A DNA stretch of 64,000 nucleotides from Datnioides undecimradiatus (taxonomy: Eukaryota > Chordata > Actinopteri > Lobotiformes > Datnioididae): positions 11,182,238-11,246,237 of the forward strand of contig WARS01000010.1 of assembly GCA_008933995.1 (NCBI GenBank), in the 5' to 3' direction. Under the pieces are notes generated by a model. It did no database searches. It saw nothing but the letters and a program-made list of their open reading frames with translations, and was not told the DNA's origin. The position numbers and the translations under genes are program-made. Every line of letters begins with the position of its first letter. The first letter of the stretch is position 1. Positions 25,741 through 37,265 of this stretch are shown piece after piece.

Positions 25741-28400
25741 AATACATAAAGATTAAAGACTGCAAGCTCTACCAGTACACAAGCTACAGGAAATGTAAGG
25801 GGGAAAAGCTACTGTGTCACAGCAGGTTCTTTAAGCTGTCTTGCCAACTGTCAGAAAGTGTTTGTCGACACGCTTGTCAAAGAAAGTGTTTATAGAAATA
25901 TATCGCCGTATTGAATTTGATATAATTTAATGTACATTCATATAAACTGAATTATTAATGTGCTTTCCTATCATCCAGCTAAAGCATTAAACAGTCTGCA
26001 CGCTAAGGTAAACGGTTTTGCAGCTTGCTTGTCCTGTATTTGGAGTCTAACAGTGCGAACAATATATATTTATATATGTGTGTGAGTGTAGATAGATAAC
26101 ACTTCAGTGCAGCGTTGGAGCGGAAGTCTTAAGTGTGAAGAGTTGGTGTGGTGAGACCATATTGCTTGGCTTTTTGGAGGTGTTGTCAGTCTGATGCGAT
26201 GAAATAACATCTAAGTTTAGACTGAGAGCATGAATGCAAAGAATGGAGCTGTTGGAGATTTCACTTTTAAATGCACATGGAGTGAAACAAAAACTACGAA
26301 AGAAGACAGGAAGGATAGACGTAGACGTCACACAAAAACTCTGACCGCTGAGGAAGAAAACACCCCGCCTTAAATGTATAGAGAGCTGAGAGGCAAATAA
26401 GAAAAGGCTGTACAAGCTGCATCAGGTCTGATCAGGTTCACCTGCACAGACAGGAAACCCTGCCCGTCTCCCACACCCCTACTGGACTTTTTCTCCTATT
26501 GGATGATAATGAATTTTATTTTGCATGTGCACTCATACATGTGAAAAACCAAGGAGAGGAAGTATGAATTGTAAAACTGATTAAGAAGGTTAACATTAAA
26601 GTGAGTTAACTGAGCCTATAGGTTGAGTAAGTAGTTCAAATGAGTCTCGTGAGTCATTAAAGTGTCAAACTACCTGAGTTCATAATGAAAATTTCAATTA
26701 ACTTATGTCAACAGCTTGAGTCATGTTGTAAGAGTCTCTGACAATCAGATTTGATTCACTTTCCTTCAGTTCTTTATTTGACCTGAGGCCTCGCAGCTGT
26801 TGTTGTTGGAGCCGAGACACCAAGCAAGGTTTCTTGCAGTGATCTTGTTAAATTCTAAATTCAATACCGACCCAGTGCTTTCATTATTAGGGCACACAGC
26901 AAGTCCACCCCATATATGGTTTCTTACAGCTACAAAAGAGAAGGATGTCTACAGAGTTGTAACCCTCAAACAGTGCATGCTGGGAGCACTGACATTATTT
27001 TGACCACCTTTCTTTAGAAACCTAAGTTAATAAAAGTGAGCTTTCAGCTGTACATTCGTCTCATCTCATCATTTCAAGTTAAAAAAAATAAAAAAATCAA
27101 GAAGTAAACAAGACGAAGCGGGTGCTGTTCCAGTGGAGAAAACAGATTGCAGTGCCCTCCCAGTTGCACTACAGGCAAGATAATAAGTTGGCTCCCTAAT
27201 GTCAAATGTTTAAATAGGTACTTTCTGTGTGCCGTTGTCACATCACAACCAGCTGGTGCCACTGCATCAAACAGAGTATTTAATAGTATAATACAGATTA
27301 TGATAAAATTGAAAAGCAGGGGCTGATACCAGTTTAACCTCATGTCGGATGGTCAGAGATCCCATATGACACTCATGGTGTGCTAAGACAATTCATGTAG
27401 TGTGTTTCAAGTCTTATCCTGGTTTTGATCATTTCTGATTATTAAACTACAGTCACTGTTAGCGAAAGTGGTTTTCATCATTTGGAGTTGTCTGATGGTC
27501 GTTACCATGGGAATCCATCACTCGCATCCGTCCCACATGACATGAAAGGGACATAATAGCAAGTGTAATTTTCATTTTGACTGACTTGTTATTGAGCTGA
27601 CGTAATACAGGCAGTCGGGTAAGTGGAGGGGAAATAGACAAAATTAGTTTCTATTTAGATTAAATGGCAGACTGGGGGTTGACATGAGGACTCTGTTTGT
27701 TTGCTTTAAGACATTTTTTAGCACCATGTCAGACATATTAGAGCTTTTAGATTGTACAGTGATTACCACTTGAGGATGATGTGAGCAGTTTCCACGTCAG
27801 AGAGTGAAACAGATCAGAAAGCACCAAAAAAACAGCAAATAGAGGTGGTGTAAAGAGATGGAAATGATGGCTCTCTCACAACAATCAAAAGTTTCACAGA
27901 ATACAGAAAATATGAATTTTTACAAAGTGCTATGAAACAGGGCTCCAAAGCCCAACTCTGGTTCTGAAAATGTTTTTATTTCTTATCTGTTCTTCTGTGG
28001 ACAACAACAGTGACAGAGCTGGTGGCAGCTTTGAAAGACAGCCGACTTAAGGGAACAGACTCCAAGAGGTCCATCGTGGTTCCACCAGCTTCTAAGGAAG
28101 GCTCAGCAAACTCCTATTATTGCTCAAAAAGAACAGCCTTTGAGCTCACAACTGCAGAGAAAGAAATGCAGCCTTGGATATCAATGTTCCAGTTTCAGAA
28201 TGAATTGCTTTTTATCGATATCCTTTTTTATTGTTGCAAAATCCTTATATTGACATCTTTCACCTCAGAAACATATCTAGCCTGTGCCGTCATTGCCTTA
28301 AAACTGAACAACTGGACAAGAGCGGCAGCTTATGGGCACTTGCACTCGTTGCATTCATTGTAAGTGACTATATATCAGTGGATAAGGTCTAAAATACTGA
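25741..28400. other. non-coding intergenic sequence
   Basis: A short TA/TG stretch lies near 26063-26090. The 117-codon frame at 28010-28363 is unrecognised. No gene could be supported. Confidence 0.45.
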
Positions 28401-29215
28401 CTGCCACTGGGACTGCTGGTCAGTGGGGAACGAGTGGAAACTATGCTACTGTTTGGTGAAGAGGAAAGAGATACGGAAGGCAACTTGAGAAGCAGCAAAG
28501 GGGGAGGACTGGTAGGAGTGCCGAGCTGAGAGTTGGATCTTTAAATGTTGGCACTATGACTGGGAAAAGAAGTTGATGTATGGTGAGTGCAAAAGTGAAG
28601 GAGCAGTAAGGCCAGGAGCATCAGAGGTAGGTTCCGCCTGTTCTATGGAGTGTGGTAAGAGTGTGTTGAAGGTGAGAAGAAGTGACAAAATGATGACTAT
28701 GGAGCTGAAAGTTTGCGAAGGGAACAGAGGTGCAGATGAAAAGGTGGGTAGGTATGGTAGCAAGAAGAGGACTGTGGAGGGACAGATGGTGGTGGATTTT
28801 GCATAAAGGGTGTACATGTCTGATGAATATGTATTTCAAGGAAAGGGTGGAGCACAATGTGAGGTGTTACGGTTGAGGCATCAACTTGTTTGAGGCATAG
28901 TCAAACCACAGAGAGATTAATGCAACCTGTAAGAGATTGGAGAGTGCAGGGTGGTTGCAGGGGAGAATACAGCTTAGCAGCATCAGAAGATGATCTGCGA
29001 GATGACTTGGGAGATCAGAAGAGAAACAGAATGAGATCAGAGCCAAGGATCAAATGGAGGGAGTTGAAGATGGAAGAATGTTATGTGGAGCTCAGGCTAG
29101 AAGTTAAAACGGGTGCCAGGTGGTAGAGAGGAAATGCAGCTCCTGCAGTGGTGTTGAGGGAGACAGCTAGGAGGGTACTTCGTTTCGAGGGAGAGTGAAA
29201 GAGGCGAGATGGAGA
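28401..29215 (+). mobile_element. degenerate RTE-like LINE, 5' endonuclease part
   Basis: Remnant of the first part of a LINE ORF (apurinic endonuclease domain and start of the linker). Visible pieces: RVGSLNVGTMTGK at 28529-28567; then SVLKVRRSDKMMTMELKV and GRYGSKKRTVEGQMVVDFA, ending at a stop near 28804; then VVAGENTA-stop-QHQKMICEMTW from 28951; then IKWRELKMEECYVEL from about 29050; and VLRETARRVL near 29149. These follow the order and spacing of the RTE-type elements common in fish. The middle of the endonuclease, including the QETRW and GADFN catalytic blocks, is deleted. Stops and frame changes interrupt the rest, and no reverse transcriptase domain follows. Family label from recalled sequence. 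Confidence 0.8.
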
Positions 29216-31485
29216 TGAAATGGGCACATAAGGGAAGAAGAAGGAGGCTAAAAAGGAGGCTGAGGTGTGCTGAGGGAGGATTTGCATGTGGTTGGTGTCA
29301 CAAAGGGAACCGCAGAGGACAGGAAAGGGTGAAACCATGATGGACCCTCAACAAGAGCAATCAAAAGAAGAGTTTTCAATTAAAGAGAATAAATTAAGAC
29401 AGAATAAATGAACAATTTCAAAAAGTTCCAAGAAGATCTTAAGATCTTACTAAAAGAGAGGAAACATTAAATTCACAGAAACAAAAAAAACATTTTAGGA
29501 ACAGCATATATGTTTTAAAATGTGTATGTTAAAATAGAAGAAACATGAACTAGACCAATCAAAACAAAGAAGAGAAAGAAATCAGATCAGATCAGAACCT
29601 CAAAGTTCAAAAACAAACTGATTTTTGTTATCTTCCAGGGCAACAATACGTGACCTTTGGCCTCTTTGTTGTTCCGTACAAGAGCACAAGTCTACTTCTG
29701 ACTACCTTTTTTCAGGTGACCTAAGGCATCGGACAAAGTGGACTATCTCACTTTATTCACCATACTCTGTTTTCACTCACTGGCACTTTTATCACAGGTG
29801 AAACGTTATTTTTCATGTAGAAAAGTCATATAGACTCTGGTGTCCTTTAGATCACTGTTGCCACTGTACGTATCAATAGTATCAACATGAGGCAGACGAA
29901 CTGCTGCCAAGATCAAAAGATGCAGCTGTGATCTTCTGTATCAGAAGCTCACAGAAGGATTCCACCAGCTTGCTGTGAGTCTGAGATCACACCATCCTAA
30001 CGCTGCATTTATTTATTTTTTAGAATTGACCGGGTTAAAATGCTTTTGAAGTGTGTGCATTCGACCTTGTTGCTAAAAGTCAGCAGCTCTGCACCTTTTC
30101 TGTGGGATAAGCACCCTCATGTAGGATTTATGCTGTGTGTAGACATGAGAAATGAATTGCTTTCTCTTGTACTGTCTTGTCAACACCATGACATCTATTT
30201 TTTATGGTGATGCCCTGACAATATGCACAAACATCCATCAAGGATCACCTACAAGTAAAGCAATTGTGCAAAAGGCAAGTCTGCACACATTAGACGTTGT
30301 CTCCACCAGAAAACAACAGATGGGGAAGAACAGAGCAGAACAGAGCATCAGAATAACTAATATTATGCTGCACAGTAACACCAGAGGGCAGAGTAGTATG
30401 CTTTTTTTTCTCCTGCTGCCTCACTGCTGGAGCTGATGCACATTAGAACCGTTGAGATATTCTGCTTTACATTGGTACATTGGCCATGAGTTAAACAGAT
30501 AAAGTGTTAAATAGGCTTTGCAAAGAAACAAATGAAGATTTGCTAAAGTCACAGCCTTCTTATGCGATTGTGATTTGAAAATGAAATTGCATTCAGTGCA
30601 AATCATTAAAAAGAAATTTAAAAAAAAATGAGCATGCACATTCCTCTTGTGCAGCCAGTCCATCAATCAAATACATTTGAGCAAGCTTTTTTTCTGCTGC
30701 CGTCTTTAAATGGACAGTGTTAATTACTGTAGGCTTGCAGAACATGTTTGGATTCAGTACATTACTGCTAAGGGGGAGGGTTGTCAACTCTACTGGGTAA
30801 TACAATATTCATAACCCTCAATGCAGTGTTTCATAGATAGTGCTTTGTGTCTGTCTGGTGAACCTTGGGTTCGCATGTGTAATCCGTCTCACGTTAGGCC
30901 CGTCAATCTTGTAAAGATACCCGCATTGCAAAAAAAACTCATTCCTCACCAGATCATACATATTGTTGCATAAAGGGAATTTTATTTATGAGTAAGACTC
31001 TAAGGTCTTTGGTAAAAGAAAACAAATGATGACAGATCAAAATCAGAAAATCTAAAAGCAAAGATAACATGAAAGGTATCGAGAATGAGTTTGTTTGACA
31101 AGTCTTTGTCATAACCAGAATCTGTTTAAGCATTTATCAAAAATATCAAGCCATATAAAAGAATGTGTACCTGTATTTTTCAAAGAAATTTAAAAAGATT
31201 TAGAAAAAAACTACAGCGATATCACTACAGTATCAGTCAACCTTAGTTCAAGCTAGTTTTCCCCCTTTTTCCTGTTCTCTGTTATTGAAAGATCTATTTT
31301 GATGCTACAACAACTTGGTACTTGACTGTGTTATGCCACACAAATAAGGCAAAATGCTAAATTTATCTCATGATGAAGTAAAAAAGTGATACCGCAAGCA
31401 TCCTGCTAAAGTTTACTAGCCTGCTTAGCATAGAAACTTCTGTGGAACCTCTGATTTTACATGTCATCTAATGTGGTTACCATTA
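29216..31485. other. non-coding intergenic sequence
   Basis: The first part (29216-29345) may still be LINE-derived but cannot be aligned by eye. The rest has no recognised gene; a CTCF-like motif at 30378-30391 is listed separately. Confidence 0.4.
30378..30391 (+). promoter_or_regulatory. CTCF-like motif
   Basis: ACACCAGAGGGCAG matches the CTCF core consensus CCASYAGRKGGCRS at 13 of 14 positions (first base A). A single motif of this length is expected by chance at moderate frequency. Confidence 0.3.
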
Positions 31486-31748
31486 AACCCAATCAGTGAC
31501 CACTCAAAGCTCTTTACAATACATGTCAGCATTGACCTATTCATGCACACACTGAAGCAAAAGCTGCCGACTTAACATCCAAAGGAATTAAATCATTCCC
31601 ACACTCATAGACCGATGGGACAGCCTTCAGGGGCAATTTGGGGTTCAGTATCTTTCCCATGGACTCTTCTACATATGGACTGTGGGGAAGCCTGGGATGG
31701 AACTAGGAAGCTTCCAGTTGGTGAAAGACCTGCTCTACAACTGAGCTA
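31486..31748 (+). repeat. common teleost interspersed repeat fragment
   Basis: It contains ACCACTCAAAGCTCTTTACAATACATG, then CAGGGGCAATTTGGGGTTCAGTATCTTTCCCA, then a GGGGAAGCCTGGGATGGAACTA block and CTCTACAACTGAGCTAAAG. This word order (crossing, counter, 'condition' and tRNA-like ending phrases) is typical of one high-copy fish repeat. A related 5' part recurs at 51432-51600. Confidence 0.65.
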
Positions 31749-34700
31749 AAGAAGAAGTCTGTGGCAACATCTTCCTCTTCTCCAAAATTAAATACAAGGT
31801 AAAGGGACATCCAACAGAAGGTGCTTTTCAAGATTACGGGACCACCAGCCAGCGATCCATTTATTTTTATATAGAAGCTTTCAGGGAACGTTTTCATGAC
31901 AGCTTGTAGATAGACTTTTTGACAATAATTGTTTGGTTCAAAGAGTGCATCAAACTTGCCTTTGCTAAACAAAACAGCCTGGTCCCCTACTAGTTACCAC
32001 TCTCTGCCTAACAGTATCTAATCTGAAGCAAGAAGAGTCCATAGTTTCATGGGTGAAATATAGCAAATCTCTGAGGACTGGCATATGGGTGATGTGCAGT
32101 TTTACTTTATCAGAGTCCTACTTTGTGATTTAAACTGATAAGAAAGTGTGTTTGTACATTCTTGACCACATAACGCTTCCCTTATAACAAAGGCACGAAT
32201 GGCTTCCCAGCTAAGCCAACTTAGTGGGTGTCTGGAGCGGTTGGGAGGAGATGGAGGGATTTGAGAAGAGAAAAGAGAAAATGAAAAACCAAGACAGACA
32301 GATAGGCAGACAAGGAAGTAGTAAAGGGAGGAAGTAGAGGAAGAGATGGAGGGTGGCTGGTGCCTATAGGGATTGACGCTGTGTGAAGGTGACCTGGGAT
32401 TACTCCGGTCCTATTCCACAATCTCATCCTGGTATCTGAAACTCATCGCCCAGCGGAATGAGCTCAGCTGTCCACATCCCTAAGTAAGTCTTCAGCTGAA
32501 CCCCCAATCTGCCCAGAGCAAGAATGTAAGCCGGGCTAGAGGATATTCTCTTTTTTTTCCAACAGACAATGCCCCCAAATGTTAGTTTGCAGTAGATTTG
32601 GATGATGACGTTTGGTCGAAGGAAGGCGGAGAAGATTCCCTGCACATATAATGATGGCTTTTACTGGAGCTTCTGCTGGCTGGTGTGGCAAATCCGCCCA
32701 GTGCTCAAAACGTTATTACAGAATGAACGCTGTCAAAAGCCCATATGGCAGATGAAGGTGATGTCAAACAAAGAACAGTTGTTATACAAAATGACTTACT
32801 AGCATGTTTCAATTTTCGGGGACTATAACATTTACAGATATCTGGGGCAGTGGCTCATAGAAGGTACAGCTAAGGTATGTTGGGCCAGGCAGTGACTTCC
32901 ATGTTAACAATGAACAGTGTATAATGTTATAGGGAATCAATGCCTTCCTGAAGTTGTTTGTGATTTGTTTACCTTTTTTCTTTTTGACTCATTTATTGTG
33001 TGAATTAGCAGCGGGCAACTGTTTTTCTGCTATCGCTCTCCTATAAAAACCGTGTATCTCCACAATGTCATCGCTTTGTCAGATTAAAATAAGAGCTTTT
33101 TTAAGCTTGACAGATGATCCAATGTTTTTTTATTTAGTTCAGGACGTGGGGGAATTTTCTCTCCCAAAGAGGGTGGTTGTTCAGTTTATTTGAAAAATTC
33201 TGCATTTCATGGTATGTGACAAAAAAGAACATTTTTTATATGGAAATTACAATTGAGGGATATTAAAACTCAATTATTGCATTATTTAGATTAAGAAGTG
33301 ATTGCATTATTGTCACAAGGCCATTTTAAACATTACTATTTTTCCACTACTAATGTCTCATCTGCCTTGTTTCAAGGTTTTGCCTGCCGTTTCGCAGCTC
33401 TGACAAAACTTTTCAGTGAATTAAAATGCTTCAAGAGGAATGAACTGGACCAACAGACTAGTTAAGAGCAGTTCAAGGTACCCCAGTTATTACTGCTGCC
33501 TCACCAACTTTTGCAGCTTTGACACCATGTGCTCATCAGCATTTGTCCGCAAGTGTCCTTGAGTAACATGCCAAACTGCAACTTGCCTACTCATCACAAC
33601 CCGCTCAGGATAAACCCGTCAGTTAATCTCCTAAAATAACCTTCCAAAAAAAAAAAAAATAGACACTCAAAACATGCACACACAAAAAAAAAGTTACCCC
33701 AAATTCATGATTTAATCCTTCAACAATACAGCCTGTCCTATTTAAGAATAGCTCCTCTAACTCGCACCAGCTGCCAGTCACTTTGGATCGCAGTATCTAC
33801 TTAATGTGTAAATATAAATGAGAAATCAACAGATGTAATGGTACGATACAACTATAATTGCTTCCCTGAGATTGTCTGCAGACACTGTGTGAAGCCTCGC
33901 TGGTTTCGGCTCGTCAGTAATAAACGGCGATAAACTTTAAGAACAAAAAAGTTCCGATACATAATAGAAAACATGCTTATCATATTGTTAATTAGTTATA
34001 GTGTTGTGTTTCCTTGATTTGATGCACTAAATATCACTGCACACTCTTATTTCACATCCACACATAAACATATACAGGCCCCAAAGACTGTTCGAAGTAA
34101 TTGCAATTAAAGTTGGTCGGACTTAATGAGTTGTAGCCCACAGTCGCTCAAAAAGAAAAAAAAAAAAACTGTAACCGCAGATGTGTTTATGAAACCAGAT
34201 TGATTTGTTGGGCTCGCTGTAATAAAACTGTCCTCCTGTCTTCGTAGGCTTCAGCCTCGACCGCACTTTCTGACCAGAAAAGCGACGAAATGAGAAAACA
34301 GTGGCAGATAGCTGTAACGAGCCAGAGCTGATGAGAGAAAAGAGGGATTGCGAGAATGAGAGAGAGAAGAGAGTATTAGAAGAAATCTAGGAGGGAGGAG
34401 AGATGCTGAATAGATGGGGGCTGAGCAGGAGTCAAAGAGGTATTGACATGGTAGGAACTGGGGAAAGCAGGGATTTACATTTCATTTGAATGGGATGATG
34501 AGCAGCGCACGGAGGCAGGGAGATGGGACGACGGAGCTCCCAAGGCCCTGCGGTGGAGCTGCGTTCAACATAAATACTTTGCCATTTCAAACCCATCAAT
34601 TCAAGGGGACACGCTCATCATGTGCTTGTTTTTCACTCTGTTCTGTCTCTCTTCGGCTCTCCGTTCTATAATTGCTTTGCTTATGCACAGCCACATGGGT

Positions 34701-36465
34701 GATATATGGAGTCTGCCTTGTGCGCCAAAACATGCTCGCAGCACCACTGCTCAGTGTGTGTGTGTGTGTGCCATATATGTGTGTGTTTGTGTGTTCAAGC
34801 TTAAGGGCAGCTTTAATTAAAAGACAACTTCTTATTGTAATAGCTTTCTTGTTGTAAGCTGCAGCCTTCTCGTGGTTGAGTCTTGATTAATGAGATTATC
34901 ATACGGTCAACCCCTTGGTTGGTCCCACTCCCACAGTACCGGCAGCGAGTAAAGCGACAACAAAACAAGCAAAAATAAACTACACACAGCCTTCGGACAA
35001 CACACAAAGTTGTGTCTAATTGACTCCTCGCAGCTCTGAGTGAAAGAAAGATGAGACTGGGGAAGACCTTTAAAAATCTGAATAACTGTTTTTATTCTAA
35101 AAATACATTGTGCATATGTTTTTCTAGGTTTAGAAATGATGAATTTCACCTTTACAGCCATGTTGAAGAAATATACTGTTATATTTCATACCCAGGCAAG
35201 GTCTAAACACTCAGATATGATCAAATTCCCAGTGCTGCACAACTACAGCAGGAAATGGTTTCTGTTTTTTCTGAATTACAGTTATTGCAAGTTATTCTCA
35301 GCTATGTAAAGGTCATTTTGTGATTCTGTGAATGGACCTGCATTATGGATTTGTGAATATGGTGGTAAATTTCAAAAACAGCCTCAGGACAAAAGCCTCT
35401 CCTTACAGTGCTGTGCATCGCAATAAATCTCTTGCTTCAAGGTCATCAGCACTTCTTTCGGGGATGCCAGACATGAGAATGAAATCAACATCATCCTGGC
35501 AGATGGTTTCTTCTCTGGAAAACACAGAGACAACAACCTGGACACGAACTGAAGAGTCTGTTCCCAAATGTGAGATCTGGAGTTTCCAAAAAAGTATGGA
35601 TGGAGTGTGGGTGGGTGTCTGTTGGAGTGTGGATGGCACCAGTAAAAGCAATATTATGTTTTTCAGTGGTTGCCAATTACTACAGAGGGTAACTTTCCCG
35701 TTTCTCAACTTGATTATGGTTCTAGTTTTGGATCTACATGTGCATGAATGTCAAGCGCCTTTGTCTTTATTGAAATATCCTCTGCTTCCAGCTACAAAAC
35801 ACAGCAATCTGCTGTACTTCCTCATTTTATTCTCTCTCCAGCAATTAGGACTAGAGACTAACCTACCAGTGTAGTTGAGGGACAAATATTTTCATTGTGT
35901 CATTTTGGAATCAGATATTAGGCCCGATTCTAACGAGGAACAACACTGTCGAATCAGATGCAACGGTGTCAAGCGTTCGTTATAAGTGCGGCTGAAGGAG
36001 AGGTCCTGCAGCCAGTGAGTCTGCACAGTGATACACACCCGTGGAGACAGCACTGAAATCGCAGCACAGCAACAAAGTTCACAGTGCTCAATTTCTTATT
36101 TATTTATTTATTGATCGATGAAGTCACTGACTCCACTATGGATTAGTGAGCACAACAGAGAGTCTTGAGCCTCATATGGACAGAAAAGCTTATACTTAAA
36201 CTAAAATGACTGTCTGTTTGTTGAGAAACTAGCCTCATGATATAACCCTGGAGTCGTCTATTCAGAGCCGCAGATTGTTAGAAGTCAGAGTTGTGGAATC
36301 AGACCCAACAGTGTACGGAAAGGGAAGCAGCAGGTGGAGTTTCATTATAGCTGCAACCAAGAGAGAGGCCCTGTGGCTGGAATGGCTCCCCGCAGGTTGG
36401 CGTTTACTAATGGATGGTGTGATGTGTGAATGGCAAATGGAGACAGAATTAAAACTGCAAATTGT

Positions 36466-36471
<6 letters not shown>
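31749..36471. other. non-coding intergenic sequence
   Basis: Contains short simple repeats: poly-A near 33644-33659, poly-A near 34154-34169, and a TG-rich stretch at about 34755-34800. The 180-codon plus frame at 35332-35874 is the longest gap-free ORF beyond mc4r; it has no recognisable domain and overlaps a 101-codon minus frame. No gene is called. Confidence 0.45.
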
Positions 36472-36529
<58 letters not shown>

Positions 36530-36535
36530 ATATAT
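36472..36535. repeat. (TA)n microsatellite, 64 bases
   Basis: Nearly perfect TA repeat with one phase slip (TTA) near 36519-36520. It is self-complementary and can extrude as a cruciform. Confidence 0.95.
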
Positions 36536-36717
36536 GACTTGACTTGATGAGTAAAACACTTTATATAAAGCACAGACATAGAGCTTCTCAATGCCAAGTT
36601 GTAGACTAATGAAGTCCATGTCCATGCATGTTCATGAATTCTGTATCTATGAACATCTAATTCTCTGCTTTATGGGCATTTGACACGAAAAACATTGGTT
36701 TTAATGGCCAGGATCTC

Positions 36718-36782
36718 AAATTGAACTGATGCAACACTTAACCCTTAAAATGTAAGGGTTAAGTGTTGCATCAGTTCAATTT
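36718..36782. repeat. perfect 30-bp inverted repeat with 5-nt loop
   Basis: The left arm 36718-36747 (starting AAATTGAACTGATGCAACAC) is the exact reverse complement of the right arm 36753-36782. The loop is AAATG (36748-36752). Pairing stops at both arm ends. No target-site duplication is evident (C outside left, AAGG outside right). It could be a young fold-back insertion, a hairpin transcript source or an assembly artefact. Perfect pairing and a tiny loop are atypical for a microRNA precursor. Confidence 0.95.
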
Positions 36783-37055
36783 AAGGCTTAAATCAACACT
36801 ACCTGGTAACACTTTGTCACAAAACCAAATTATCATGCAGTAGGACCGGAGTTACAGCACTGGTCTGAGGTGTCAGAGGGAGGAGATTCAGTGCAGAATA
36901 ATGGGTGATGCCATTTTCGTCCTTCATTTTAGTGTGGCGTTGAAACACATCCCCACTGAAAATGTATTGGCTCTGATCACTCCCCCACCTGCCCCACTCA
37001 CTGGTCTAAGTGGCTATAATTTCTCACTTTTCACCAAAGTGAAATTAAAGCTGAA
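36783..37055. other. short non-coding interval
   Basis: No feature recognised between the hairpin and the transposase-like remnant. Confidence 0.4.
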
Positions 37056-37265
37056 GTGTTGCTGTTTTGACACGATGGAGGAGGTCAAGAGGACATCCAG
37101 ATGGTGCTTTACAAGGATCCATAACCGGACCTTCCAGGAGTGATGGAACCATGACAGGCACACTTTGCTGCACAAGGTGTCAACTTCAAAGGGGGTGGAG
37201 GTCAAATTTAAGTCAGGTACAGTTTTTGCTCGCTGTCGGAGGAGGTCGCTTTGATTGCGACTCAT
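37056..37265 (+). pseudogene. possible mariner-type transposase C-terminal remnant
   Basis: The plus frame reads DTMEEVKRTSRWC, then RTFQE-stop-WNHDRH, then LLHKVSTSKGVEV. This resembles the C-terminal pattern of mariner-related transposases (AFQxCFxxWxxRWxKCIxxxGxYFEG). There is a stop in the middle, and no DD(D/E)-bearing core or terminal inverted repeats are seen nearby. The match is by eye and weak. Confidence 0.4.

Noticed and set aside
28554..28817. Minus-strand ORFs opposite the LINE endonuclease relic
   Set aside because: Shadows of the plus-strand LINE frame, whose motifs are recognisable.
31690..31745. tRNA gene in the CTCTACAACTGAGC phrase
   Set aside because: No cloverleaf and no intact B box; it is the end of an interspersed repeat.
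35332..35874. 180-codon plus-strand ORF, the longest without N outside mc4r
   Set aside because: No recognisable domain, no start or splice context, and an overlapping 101-codon minus frame; length is within chance for 63 kb plus possible relic origin.
36718..36782. The perfect inverted repeat as a microRNA precursor
   Set aside because: Perfect pairing and a 5-nt loop are atypical, and no small-RNA evidence is available; kept only as an inverted repeat.
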